64,000 nt of DNA from Bradyrhizobium sp. WSM3983 (lineage in GTDB: Bacteria > Pseudomonadota > Alphaproteobacteria > Rhizobiales > Xanthobacteraceae), in assembly GCF_000473045.1 (NCBI RefSeq), contig NZ_AXAY01000011.1, positions 216,205 through 280,204 of the forward strand, in the 5' to 3' direction. The first letter of the stretch is position 1. Each line of letters opens with the position of its first letter. The notes under the pieces are model-generated. The model had not been told where the DNA came from, made no database searches, and saw only the letters and a list, made by a program, of their open reading frames with translations. Positions 52,046 through 60,388 of the stretch are shown here, one piece after another. A program made the position numbers and the translations under genes.

Positions 52046-52120
52046 GGGAGGGGTCCTGGTACGATGCTGACAGTCTGTTAGCGCATGCTTCTGCCCCAGT
52101 CTTGCTCTTTGCGTGGGCGG

Positions 52121-53371
52121 CTAGGGCGTCGACGCGCAGCTGGCTGGCGCCTCGGTCCGGCTCGCCGTGAGGATCCAGACCAGCAGCGCGGCGGCGCTGA
52201 TTCCGGCGCCCAGCATGCAGACGCCGTCCCAGCCGGCCACGGCATACATCATGGTCGAGGCGAGCCCGCCAACCGCGCTGCCGATCGAGTAGAACACCAT
52301 GTAGCCCCCGACCAGCCGGCTTGCCGCGTCGGGACGCGCGGCGATGATCAGGCTCTGGCTGGTGACATGCACCGCCTGGAGCCCGAGATCGAGCATGATC
52401 ACGCCGGCCACGACGAACCAGAGCGAGACGTGCAGGCAGGCGAACACCGCCCAGGCGCCGAGCATCAGCATCAGCGACAATCCGGTGGTGCGTTGGGCCC
52501 ATCCGAGATCGGCGAGGCGTCCGGCGTTGCGCGCCGCGAGCGCGCCGGCGAACCCGGCAATCCCGAGCAGTCCGATCGTGGTGTGCGACAGCGCGAAGGG
52601 CGGCGCCGACAGCGGCAGCACGATCGAGGTCCAGAACACGTTGAGATCGGCGAAGATCAGGAACGCGAACAGCGCCCGTTCGCGCAGGATGGGTTCCTCG
52701 GCGAACAGCGCGGCCGTCGAGCGCAGCAGCGACGGATAGGACAATCCGGCCCTCGTGGCCTTTGGGCTGCGGGACAGCAGGCGCAGGAGCAAGGCGGCCA
52801 TGACGAGCATCAGGCCGGCCGAGACCAGATAGACCAGGCGCCAGCCGCCGATATCGGCAAGCGCGCCCGAGACGAAACGGGCGAGCAGGACCCCCCCAAC
52901 CACGCCGCTCGTGACGGTGCCGATGGCGCGGCCGCGCCCGTCCGGTGTCGCCAGCGACGCGGCGAAGGCGACGAGCACCTGCACGACCACAGCCAGCAGC
53001 CCGACCAGCACCATGCCGGCGAACAACACCGCGGCGTGCGACGCCGTGCCGACGATGATGAGGGCAATCGCCGACAGCGCGGTCTGGCCGACGATCAGGC
53101 GACGGCGATCGGTGAGATCGCCGAGCGGCACCAGCAGGATCAGGCCGAGGGCGTAGCCGATTTGGGTGAACGTCACCACCATGCCGATCGCCGCGGGCGC
53201 GATGCCGAGATCGTGTGCCATGGCATCGAGCAGTGGCTGCGCAAAATAGATGTTGGCGACGCTCAGCCCGCAGGCGAGCGCGAACAGCAGCGCCATCGCG
53301 CCGGAGAGCCCGCGTCCGGTCGCATCGCCTGCCATCGCTGCCCCGGCTGGCGCCTTGTCATCCTTCGTCAT
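52121..53371 (-). CDS. MFS transporter (YtbD/arabinose-efflux-like)
   Basis: Inner-membrane 12-helix efflux carrier of 416 residues. After a short polar N-terminus come LFALACGLSVANIYFAQPLL and GLILLVPLGDLTDRRRLIVG (motif A), with second-half GAWAVFACLHVSLWFVVAG. ATG at 53371 matches the start of conserved sequence. Divergent from an HxlR regulator with inverted repeats in the shared region, so it is most likely induced through that regulator. Confidence 0.9.
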   Translation of the reverse strand: MTKDDKAPAGAAMAGDATGRGLSGAMALLFALACGLSVANIYFAQPLLDAMAHDLGIAPAAIGMVVTFTQIGYALGLILLVPLGDLTDRRRLIVGQTALSAIALIIVGTASHAAVLFAGMVLVGLLAVVVQVLVAFAASLATPDGRGRAIGTVTSGVVGGVLLARFVSGALADIGGWRLVYLVSAGLMLVMAALLLRLLSRSPKATRAGLSYPSLLRSTAALFAEEPILRERALFAFLIFADLNVFWTSIVLPLSAPPFALSHTTIGLLGIAGFAGALAARNAGRLADLGWAQRTTGLSLMLMLGAWAVFACLHVSLWFVVAGVIMLDLGLQAVHVTSQSLIIAARPDAASRLVGGYMVFYSIGSAVGGLASTMMYAVAGWDGVCMLGAGISAAALLVWILTASRTEAPASCASTP

Positions 53372-53392
53372 GGTCGTCTCCGGCGAGGTCAA

Positions 53393-53451
53393 TATAGTTC
53401 TATAATAGGACCAGTTGCGTGCGGCGCTGTCTAGTCTTATTTTAGTACTAG
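53393..53451. promoter_or_regulatory. Candidate HxlR operator region
   Basis: Two AT-rich dyads in the 99-base divergent region: TATAG-TT-CTATA (53393-53404) and TAGTACTA (53443-53450), the latter extended by CTAGT (53431-53435) against ACTAG (53447-53451). HxlR-family proteins such as YodB bind TACTATT-like dyads, so these fit, and would place the regulator between the MFS and hxlR promoters. Confidence 0.45.
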
Positions 53452-53470
53452 TTTGCGAAGGGAACTGCGG

Positions 53471-53923
53471 ATGAAGCGGACCGGTTTTGCCAAGGCCGAT
53501 TGCCCGGTGGCCCGGGCATTGGATGCGATCGGAGACTGGTGGTCGCTCCTGATCGTGCGCGACGCCTTCGACGGGCTCCGCCGGTTCGGCGATTTTCAGA
53601 AGAACCTCGGCATTGCCAAGGGCATGCTCAGCGCGCGCCTGCACAAGCTGGTGGAGCTTGACGTGCTCGAGCTGGTTCCAGCCTCCGATGGCAGCGCGTA
53701 TCAGGAATATGCATTGACGGAGCGGGGACGCGACCTGTTTCCTGTTGTCGTCGGTCTACGCCAATGGGGCGAGGCGCATCTCTACGCGCGCGGCGAGGCG
53801 CGTTCCGACCTGGTGGACCAGACGGGCCAGCCGGTCGGGCAGCTCGTGCTGCCGTCGCGGACCGGCCGGCCGCTGGCATGGTCCGACACGAAGGTGCGAA
53901 AGGCCGGCGCGCGCAAGCGCTGA
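53471..53923 (+). CDS. HxlR family transcriptional regulator
   Basis: A 150-residue winged-helix regulator: DCPVARALDAIGDWWSLLIVRDAFDGLRRFGDFQK with the characteristic N-terminal Cys16-like residue and IAKGMLSARLHKLVELDVLE as recognition region. HxlR proteins often sense quinones, aldehydes or redox change. ATG 53471 is preceded by AAGGGA. Divergent from the MFS transporter it probably controls. The 170 bases after it, before guaA, are AT-richer and hold no gene. Confidence 0.92.
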   Translation: MKRTGFAKADCPVARALDAIGDWWSLLIVRDAFDGLRRFGDFQKNLGIAKGMLSARLHKLVELDVLELVPASDGSAYQEYALTERGRDLFPVVVGLRQWGEAHLYARGEARSDLVDQTGQPVGQLVLPSRTGRPLAWSDTKVRKAGARKR

Positions 53924-54093
53924 GGTCGCTACGGAGACACGAGCCGTCAATGCGGCAGATGTGAAACGGCGCTCTCTCCGACAAATTAAGTCAATATTAC
54001 TTACCTATATCAATTTGTCCATGCCCAAAGAAGAATGTGGGCGCGCGCCAGCACGCGGTTGCGGGCAGGGGCGTGGTCGCGTATCTGCTTGCC

Positions 54094-55692
54094 ATGACAG
54101 CAGCACAGAACGACCGCTCCGCGTCGACGCTCTCCGTGGCCTCGGCGCACGACAAGATTCTCATCGTCGACTTCGGCAGCCAGGTGACGCAGCTGATTGC
54201 GCGTCGCGTGCGCGAGGACGGCGTCTATTGCGAGATCGTCCCGTTCAACAAGGCCGAACAGGCCTTTTTGGAGATGAAGCCGAAAGCGGTGATTCTCTCC
54301 GGTGGCCCGGAATCGGTCCATGAGGCCGGCTCGCCCCGCGCGCCGCAAGCGATCTTCGCCTCCGGCGTGCCCGTGATGGGCATCTGCTACGGCCAGATGA
54401 CCATGGCGGAGCAGCTCGGCGGCACCGTCGAGGGCGGCCATCACCGCGAATTCGGCCGTGCCGATGTCGAGGTCAAGGCCGGCAGCAAGCTGTTCGAGGA
54501 TGTCTGGTCGCTCGGCGGCAAGAACCAGGTCTGGATGAGCCATGGCGACCGCATCACCAAGATGCCGCCGGGCTTCTCGGTCGCCGCCACCTCTGCGAAT
54601 GCGCCCTTCGCGATCATCCAGGACGAGACGCGCAAGTATTACGGCCTGATGTTCCACCCCGAAGTGGTGCACACGCCCGACGGCGCCAAGCTGATCCGCA
54701 ACTTCGTGCGCAAGATCGCAGGCCTCAGCGGCGACTGGACCATGCGCGCCTTCCGCGAGGAGGAGATCCAGAAGATCCGCAGCCAGATAGGCCGAGGCAA
54801 GGTGATCTGCGGCCTCTCCGGCGGCGTCGATTCAGCCGTGGCGGCCGTGCTGATTCACGAAGCGATCGGCGACCAGCTGACGTGCGTGTTCGTCGATCAC
54901 GGCATGCTGCGCCTCGACGAAGCCAACACCGTGGTCGAACTGTTCCGCCACCACTACAACATCCCGCTCGTGCACGTGGATGCGTCCAAGCAGTTTTTGG
55001 GCGAGCTCGAAGGCGTCACCGATCCCGAAACCAAGCGCAAGACCATCGGCCGCCTCTTCATCGAGGTGTTCGAGCAGGAAGCCAAGAAGCTCGGCGGCGC
55101 CGACTTCCTGGCGCAAGGCACGCTCTACCCCGACGTGATCGAGAGCGTCTCCTTCACCGGCGGCCCCTCGGTGACGATCAAGTCGCACCACAATGTCGGC
55201 GGTTTGCCCGAGCGTATGAACATGAAGCTCGTCGAGCCCTTGCGCGAGTTGTTCAAGGACGAGGTGCGCAAGTTGGGGCGCGAGCTCGGCCTCCCCGAAA
55301 TCTTCGTCGGCCGCCACCCGTTCCCGGGCCCCGGCCTCGCCATCCGCTGCCCCGGCGACATCACGAAGGACAAGCTCGACATCCTGCGCAAGGCCGATGC
55401 CGTCTACATCGACCAGATCCGCAAGCACGGCCTCTACGACGACATCTGGCAGGCCTTTGCCGTGCTGCTCCCGGTGAAGACGGTCGGCGTCATGGGCGAC
55501 GGCCGCACCTACGACTTCGTCGTGGGCTTGCGCGCCGTCACCTCAACCGACGGCATGACCGCCGATTTCTACCAGTTCGACATGAAGTTCTTGGGCGAGA
55601 CCGCCACGCGCATCATCAACGAGGTGAAGGGCGTGAACCGGGTGGTGTACGACGTGACCAGCAAGCCGCCGGGGACGATTGAGTGGGAGTAG
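54094..55692 (+). CDS. guaA: GMP synthase (glutamine-hydrolysing)
   Basis: Converts XMP to GMP using glutamine and ATP. 532 residues: class I amidotransferase with Cys in GICYGQMTMAEQLGG and His/Glu in MFHPEVVHTPDG; ATP pyrophosphatase P-loop GLSGGVDSAVAAVL; C-terminal dimer domain with KSHHNVGGLPERM and the terminal VYDVTSKPPGTIEWE. Start ATG 54094 precedes about 24 unconserved residues; no clear ribosome site. Its last 68 coding bases plus the stop region are duplicated at 56711-56780 (see repeats), so its 3' end has served as an integration site. Confidence 0.96.
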   Translation: MTAAQNDRSASTLSVASAHDKILIVDFGSQVTQLIARRVREDGVYCEIVPFNKAEQAFLEMKPKAVILSGGPESVHEAGSPRAPQAIFASGVPVMGICYGQMTMAEQLGGTVEGGHHREFGRADVEVKAGSKLFEDVWSLGGKNQVWMSHGDRITKMPPGFSVAATSANAPFAIIQDETRKYYGLMFHPEVVHTPDGAKLIRNFVRKIAGLSGDWTMRAFREEEIQKIRSQIGRGKVICGLSGGVDSAVAAVLIHEAIGDQLTCVFVDHGMLRLDEANTVVELFRHHYNIPLVHVDASKQFLGELEGVTDPETKRKTIGRLFIEVFEQEAKKLGGADFLAQGTLYPDVIESVSFTGGPSVTIKSHHNVGGLPERMNMKLVEPLRELFKDEVRKLGRELGLPEIFVGRHPFPGPGLAIRCPGDITKDKLDILRKADAVYIDQIRKHGLYDDIWQAFAVLLPVKTVGVMGDGRTYDFVVGLRAVTSTDGMTADFYQFDMKFLGETATRIINEVKGVNRVVYDVTSKPPGTIEWE

Positions 55693-55695
55693 GGG
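55625..55695 (+). repeat. attL-like direct repeat at the guaA 3' end
   Basis: 71 bases covering the last 22 codons and stop of guaA. They recur at 56711-56780 with a single missing G (GGGG to GGG). The 3' end of guaA is a known insertion hotspot for integrase-driven genomic islands, which carry a copy of the end and restore the gene. Confidence 0.8.
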
Positions 55696-55749
55696 ACGGT
55701 GCCTATTCAATCTCTGCCTTCGCTCCGGAGAGGCGGCAACGCGTAAATC

Positions 55750-55983
55750 ATGGGATTTGGGGTATTCATCCATCGATCGGACTCGATCTACGATGACAGT
55801 CCCGCTGAACAATATCAATTTCCCAGTCAGTATCTCCGTCGCGTTGAAGCCTGCATTGGTGACTGGATAATCTACTACGAACCTAGCAAAGTAGCCGAGA
55901 CGCGCGGCTATTTTGCGATTGCTCGGGTTCAGCAGGTTATTCCCGATCCCGGTACTTCGGCTATGTATCTCGGGTTACGGTGA
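55750..55983 (+). pseudogene. N-terminal fragment of an HNH endonuclease-like protein
   Basis: 77 residues, GVFIHRSDSIYDDSPAEQYQ to VQQVIPDPGTSAMYLGL, resembling the N-terminal domain of a widespread HNH-type endonuclease of about 300 residues. The C-terminal HNH part is missing: the frame ends at TGA exactly where a 15-base repeat (TTACGGTGACAGTGC, 55975-55989) begins. Codon use is less GC-biased than in neighbouring core genes. Lies inside the guaA-bounded segment. Confidence 0.6.
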
Positions 55984-56024
55984 CAGTGCACTAATTAGTT
56001 TAGTGCCAGTAGCTCGTAGGATGG

Positions 56025-56088
56025 GTAGAGCGAAGCGAAACCCATCGTGGTCGGATTGATGGGCATCGCTTTGCTCCACCCGTCCTTC
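56025..56088. repeat. Palindromic repeat, 'gtaggatgggtagagcgaagcg' class
   Basis: Left arm gtaggatgggtagagcgaagcg with aacccatcgtgg; right arm gatgggcatcgctttgctccacccgtcc. Imperfectly complementary. Same general class as 22437-22523 and 32628-32720. Confidence 0.65.
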
Positions 56089-56132
56089 GAACTCTGGCAA
56101 GCAGGCAATATCGATAGTAGCGGAGGGATTGC

Positions 56133-56615
56133 ATGGGTGAGGACGACAAGAAGGAATTCGTTGAACGGGTCCGGCGGCACTTTCAGGAGATCACGCCTCA
56201 ACTGAATCAAGAAATGGAGATGATCGCAGAACTGTCATGGGAAGACGCGACGAGCTTCCTGCTGATTGAATACGACGCGTCACAGTTTAGCGATGAATTG
56301 TTTGTAGCAATGTGGGCGATGGATGCCGACGGCGAACCTCTTGACCGGGAGGGGCACTGGTTTCTGAAGGGCCGGACGGTCGTCGTTCCCTCCGATATTT
56401 ACGATGATGAGAAATACGAGGCGATTGAACCGGGGGAAATGGCTTCAGAGCTTCTGGAGCAATGGTTCGCCCAAGCGTGGCGTGCCCATGGGCCTAAGGC
56501 GCTTCCGGCGTACATCGGCCACCACGACAGCTATTTCAAGACCGATCTGGCCACCAGCGGAGTGGTGAATTGGGACAGCATCATTGCGCGAGCAAAGGCT
56601 GGGCTCGCCTCATAG
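56133..56615 (+). CDS. Acidic hypothetical protein inside the guaA island scar
   Basis: 160 residues, no family recognised. It starts MGEDDKKEFVERVRRHFQEI, is strongly acidic and aromatic (AMWAMDADGEPLDREGHWFL, SDIYDDEKYEAIEPGE) and has no membrane segment or signal peptide. This composition is common in immunity proteins of polymorphic toxins, but no partner is seen, so that is only a possibility. GGAGGGAT precedes the ATG. Base composition is less GC-rich than the core genes, consistent with transfer. It is the only apparently intact gene between the two guaA-end repeats. Confidence 0.65.
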   Translation: MGEDDKKEFVERVRRHFQEITPQLNQEMEMIAELSWEDATSFLLIEYDASQFSDELFVAMWAMDADGEPLDREGHWFLKGRTVVVPSDIYDDEKYEAIEPGEMASELLEQWFAQAWRAHGPKALPAYIGHHDSYFKTDLATSGVVNWDSIIARAKAGLAS

Positions 56616-56635
56616 TCTTCGCAACTCGTGAGACA

Positions 56636-56664
56636 TTACGGTGACAGTGCTGGACTGTCACCGT
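56636..56664. repeat. Second copy of TTACGGTGACAGTGC within an 11-bp hairpin
   Basis: The 15-base repeat at 56636-56650 equals 55975-55989. Here ACGGTGACAGT (56638-56648) pairs with ACTGTCACCGT (56654-56664) over a 5-base loop. The two copies bracket the hypothetical gene and mark the break in the HNH fragment. They resemble ends of REP-like palindromes tied to REP-associated transposases (weak recollection). Confidence 0.55.
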
Positions 56665-56710
56665 TACTGCGCTCTCGAACGGCGCCGATGCGCCGATCAC
56701 CGCTCCTTTT

Positions 56711-56780
56711 TGAAGGGCGTGAACCGGGTGGTGTACGACGTGACCAGCAAGCCGCCGGGACGATTGAGTGGGAGTAGGGG
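56711..56780 (+). repeat. attR-like copy of the guaA 3' end
   Basis: 70 bases identical to 55625-55695 apart from one deleted G. This copy is not attached to any gene body. It closes a segment of about 1.09 kb from the functional guaA end; after it, unrelated sequence (gtaccacggg) follows. Confidence 0.8.
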
Positions 56781-56888
56781 GTACCACGGGATAGTCTGGG
56801 GTTGATTAGCTGGCTGTCGGAATTGGATTGTCCGCAACAGCTCTCGATATCTTCCGATCCCTATCGGGCAGGCACCTGCTAACATCCT

Positions 56889-58378
56889 TCAGCCGGCTGC
56901 TGCCAGACGCTCGGCCAGCATGATGACTGTCAGATTGATGGGGGTTGAGGGAATCTCTGGAAGGATCGATGCGTCGATGACTGAGAGGTTCGCAACCCCT
57001 CGAACGGCGCCTGCAGGATCGACCACAGCAGCTGGATCGCGATCACCGCCCATCGGCGCTGTGCAGCATCCGTGATGGAAGGTGTCGAGCTGCCTTTCGA
57101 TGGCAGCGGCCAGCGCGTCGTCACCCGCGATCCCGGCGCCAGGGATCATCTCGTGATCGATGAGTGCGGCGAGCGGCGGCGTTTGAGCGACGCGTCGCGC
57201 CAGCTTCAGACCCTGTATCATACGACGGCGATCACTCGGATCGGAAAGCAGATTGTAATCGATGATTGGCGGGACCAGCGGATCGCGGCTCCGCAGCGCG
57301 ACACGGCCGACCGATCCCGGTGCGGTCACGGCGACGGCAAGCGTAAACCCACTCCGGAAGGACTCTCTGCCCCGTTGAAATTCGACGCGGTGACCTGAAG
57401 ATCGAGCTCATCATCGATTGCTTCGGCGGACCGTGTCCAGATCGTGGCGGCTCTGGCCGGATGCATCGCTCCCGCCTCCGCCGCGAGCGCGTATGTGTTG
57501 TAATAGAAGGGATGGTCGCATAGCCGCTTCCCGACAGGAAGATCCACAACCGGATGTATCCCGAGCTTTTCGAGATCTCCTGCCGGGCCGATGCCGGAGC
57601 GCATCAGGATGACCGGGCTGCCATAGACGCCCGCCGAGAGGATGAATTGGCCGGCTTCGATCGCCGATCCGTCGACCAGCCGCATCCGTACCGCGTGCCC
57701 ATGTTCGAACTCGATCCGATCGACCTGGGCGCCAGCGCGCATAGTCAGATTTGGACGCGCCCGCACATTGCCGGGAAGATAGGCCATGCCTGTATTCTGG
57801 CGTATCCCATCGATCACGTTCATGGGGTCAATGCCGACGCCGTGCTGTACCGGGCCGTTGAAGTCGTCGATTCGATCGAAGCCGGCTGCCACCGCGGCTT
57901 CTACGAAGGCGCGAAGCGGTTTAGTGACATCGTCGAGTGAAGCTTGGCGGATCGGAAACGGTCCCGAGCGCCCATGCCAGGTCTCCGACCCGGTCGACGT
58001 GTTCTCTAGCGCCTTGTAGTATTGAAGGGCTTGCGCGAACTCCCAGCCAACAAGGTCATGCCTTGTCCATTTTGCAAAGTCACTGGCAAGCGCCCTCTTC
58101 GCGACCGCGGCGTTGATGGCAGACCCACCGCCGAGAACCTTTCCGCTCTGAGCTGCGATCGCATAGCCGAGCCTGCCTGGCTCGCTGCGGTAGCCCCAGT
58201 CATAGGCCGAGCCACCCCCCAATCGGTCGGCGTCGGCGAGCATGTCGGGATAAGCGCCGGCGGCTGGAATCTCGCCCGCCTCCAGAAGTAGAACACTGCA
58301 CAGCGGATCTTCGCTGAGCCGGTTGGCAAGGACGCAGCCTGCGGATCCGCCGCCGACGATGACGATGTCGTGCCGCAT
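56889..58378 (-). pseudogene. GMC family oxidoreductase, frameshifted
   Basis: A choline-dehydrogenase-like flavoenzyme broken into two frames. The N-terminal 350 residues (57326-58378) carry the FAD motif IVIVGGGSAGCVLANRL, GGGSAINAAVAKR and SAGVYGSPVILMRSGIG. The C-terminal 146 residues (56889-57329) carry HHGCCTAPMGGDRDPAAVV with the catalytic His region and DASILPEIPSTPINLTVIML. The frame changes at about 57360-57375, next to a GGGG run, by one base. It is either a recent pseudogene or a sequencing error; restored length would be about 495 residues, a little under the family norm. Confidence 0.85.
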
Positions 58379-58390
58379 GATGAGCCTCGA

Positions 58391-59371
58391 TCAGTGTGCC
58401 CGGCTGCTGAAGCGATCCGGTTTCGAAGCCGATGCTGATTTGGTTGCCGGCTGGTCCGCATCGCCAATGAACTCGAAAATGAGACGCGCCAGCTCGGCCG
58501 GATTCTCGTCGGCGGGCCAGTGGCCGGCGCCCTTGATCAATCCGCAGCGCACATCGCCGGCGAGGGATTGCCAGGCCTCGAAAAGGTTTTCGCCGAAGCT
58601 GCATTCCCCGCCGAGCGCGAGGATTGGGATCTTCAGCTTCGTCCGGGCGGCCTCCTTGTGATCCGTCATGTCCTGCCAGACGGCGGCGTAATAATTGATG
58701 CCGGCGCGCAGCGCGCCGGGCTTCGAAATCTGGCGCGCATATTCCTCGAAGTCTTCGGCGATGACGGCGGACGGATTGCAGGCGGCATGCCAGAAGAACC
58801 AAGTGAGCAGATCCCGTTCGCGGCCGCGCATGAAATGCTCGGCGACATCCGGGACGGTGAAGAAGCCAAGCTGCCATTGGCTGCCGGCATTCCAGTCCGG
58901 TCTCGGCGTCATCCACGCCTCATAGCCGAATCCCGGCAGCGCATATTCAACGACGCAGAGGCGCCGCACCAGATCCGGATAACGAGCGGCCAGCTGGTAA
59001 GCGACGCCGGCACCATGGTCATATCCGACGACATCGATCGGATGGAGGTCAAGCTGACTGAGAAGCGCGTGCACATCGGCGGCCATGGTTCGCTTGTCAT
59101 AACCCGCCGGCGTGATCGTTGTGCCTCCGGCGCCGCGAAGGTCCGGCGCGATCACGCAGCGGTTGGCCGCCAACATCGCCATGAGTTGTCGCCACATCAG
59201 CGAATGCTGCGGGAACCCATGCAGCAGCAGGATAGGATCGCCGTTGCCCGCAACGAGGTAATGCTGATCCAGCCCATTCGCCGTTGCTCTCCCGTGAGCG
59301 ATGGGAACAGCAGGACCAGGACGAACAGCAGGACCAGGACTGGCTTCCTGCGGCGTGGTCTGTTGGCTCAT
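58391..59371 (-). CDS. Alpha/beta hydrolase (epoxide hydrolase/dehalogenase-like)
   Basis: A 326-residue hydrolase. Lid-type fold with LLLHGFPQHSLMWRQ (HG oxyanion), RGAGGTTITPAGYDKR, and nucleophile elbow GYDHGAGVA with Asp as nucleophile, as in epoxide hydrolases and haloalkane dehalogenases; the catalytic His is in GAGHWPADENPAELA. An Ala/Pro-rich N-terminus repeats PGPAVRPGPAV. GGAGG lies seven bases before the ATG. Lies 12 bases upstream of the broken GMC gene on the same strand, so the two were once an operon. Confidence 0.9.
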   Translation of the reverse strand: MSQQTTPQEASPGPAVRPGPAVPIAHGRATANGLDQHYLVAGNGDPILLLHGFPQHSLMWRQLMAMLAANRCVIAPDLRGAGGTTITPAGYDKRTMAADVHALLSQLDLHPIDVVGYDHGAGVAYQLAARYPDLVRRLCVVEYALPGFGYEAWMTPRPDWNAGSQWQLGFFTVPDVAEHFMRGRERDLLTWFFWHAACNPSAVIAEDFEEYARQISKPGALRAGINYYAAVWQDMTDHKEAARTKLKIPILALGGECSFGENLFEAWQSLAGDVRCGLIKGAGHWPADENPAELARLIFEFIGDADQPATKSASASKPDRFSSRAH

Positions 59372-59890
59372 CTGGCACCTCCGCGATGAGAACAGGTCCG
59401 ATTGGCGAAGCTACCCGATCCGGAGCAAAACTGCCGCCCCACCAATGGCCGGATTAGAGCGTTTTCGAGCGAAGTGGATGCCGATTCGCGTATAGAAAAC
59501 GCGTCGTTCCCGATTCCTTCGGAACGGAAATGGCTCTAGTGACAAGCAGCGTTGACAACGTCGCGGCGCAGCCGAGGTTTCTGCGGTAGTAGCTAAAACT
59601 GCTGCTGGCACACGCCTTGGAGTTCCCTGGCAAACTCCGGCTCGACGAGCCGACCTACCGGGCGATGGCGCGACCTTGCGGATCCAAGTTTCGCCTTCGG
59701 AATTTCCCTGATCGTGAACGGTGTTGAGGCGACTGTAGCTCGAAGACGAGCGGGTGGGCCCAAATGAGGCAATTGCGCCATATTCAGCATGTTGCTGGGC
59801 AACGCAACGTGGGGGCATTGGCGCGAGGATCGCGCAAATTTGCCTTTGAAATCAAAGAGCATTGTTTTAGGCGATGAGCTTGTAAGCAAG
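59372..59890. other. Intergenic stretch with repeat hairpins
   Basis: 519 bases without a supported gene. GCGTTTTC (59459-59466) pairs with GAAAACGC (59495-59502) and CGTTCC pairs with GGAACG just after, an arrangement I recognise as a common Bradyrhizobium interspersed repeat ('gagcgttttcgagcgaagtgg'). A 98-codon minus-strand frame at 59593-59889 has no recognisable domain and no ribosome site; it may be decayed DNA. Confidence 0.45.
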
Positions 59891-60325
59891 TCAGCCCCCT
59901 TGCAGTGCGCTTTGCGCAGCTTGTTGGGCGCGAATGGTGCGCGGGTCGACGGAAATCCAGGAGTCCACGATCTTGCCGTCCACGACCCGGTACATGTTCA
60001 GGCCCGTCGATTCAAACGGCTTGTTGGTCGGTTTGAGATTGAAGAACTGGCCGGTGTGGATGCCCGTTTCGTGCCATTGGACGGCAACCATGTCGTCGCT
60101 CGCAATGATCTCCTTCAGCTCGATCCGGAGGTCCGAATACGCCTTGTGGAGGCTATCCGCTGCACTCGCAAATCCCGATGGACCATTCCGGCCATTTGAG
60201 TGATCGACATGCGATGCCGCCACGATGGATTCGAAACCCGCCGCTCGATTCTCCTGAATGTACTGGTAGAGTTCACGAACGACTTGCTCATTTCGGGGAA
60301 TCTGCTCGTCGCTGCTCACGTTCAT
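59891..60325 (-). CDS. SnoaL-like/NTF2-fold protein
   Basis: A 144-residue protein of the SnoaL-like ester cyclase group: ASHVDHSNGRNGPSGFAS, the conserved MVAVQWHETGIHTGQF and STGLNMYRVVDGKIVDSWIS. It may act as a small hydrolase/cyclase or ligand binder; no substrate is implied. The ATG at 60325 is very close to AGGAGA, and GTG at 60319 has better spacing. It follows the ECF41 sigma gene by 63 bases on the same strand and may be in its regulon. Confidence 0.85.
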   Translation of the reverse strand: MNVSSDEQIPRNEQVVRELYQYIQENRAAGFESIVAASHVDHSNGRNGPSGFASAADSLHKAYSDLRIELKEIIASDDMVAVQWHETGIHTGQFFNLKPTNKPFESTGLNMYRVVDGKIVDSWISVDPRTIRAQQAAQSALQGG

Positions 60326-60388
60326 TCTCCTGGGGTAACGTTGTTGCTCCGCGAAGGCGGCGTTTCGCTCGCCGTTCCATGAGGTTGG

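Noticed and set aside
55693..56780. Intact restriction or toxin-immunity system in the guaA segment
   Set aside because: Only an N-terminal HNH fragment and one unidentified gene are present; no partner, methylase or toxin is encoded.
59593..59889. 98-codon minus-strand gene
   Set aside because: No domain, no ribosome site, and located in a repeat-rich interval.
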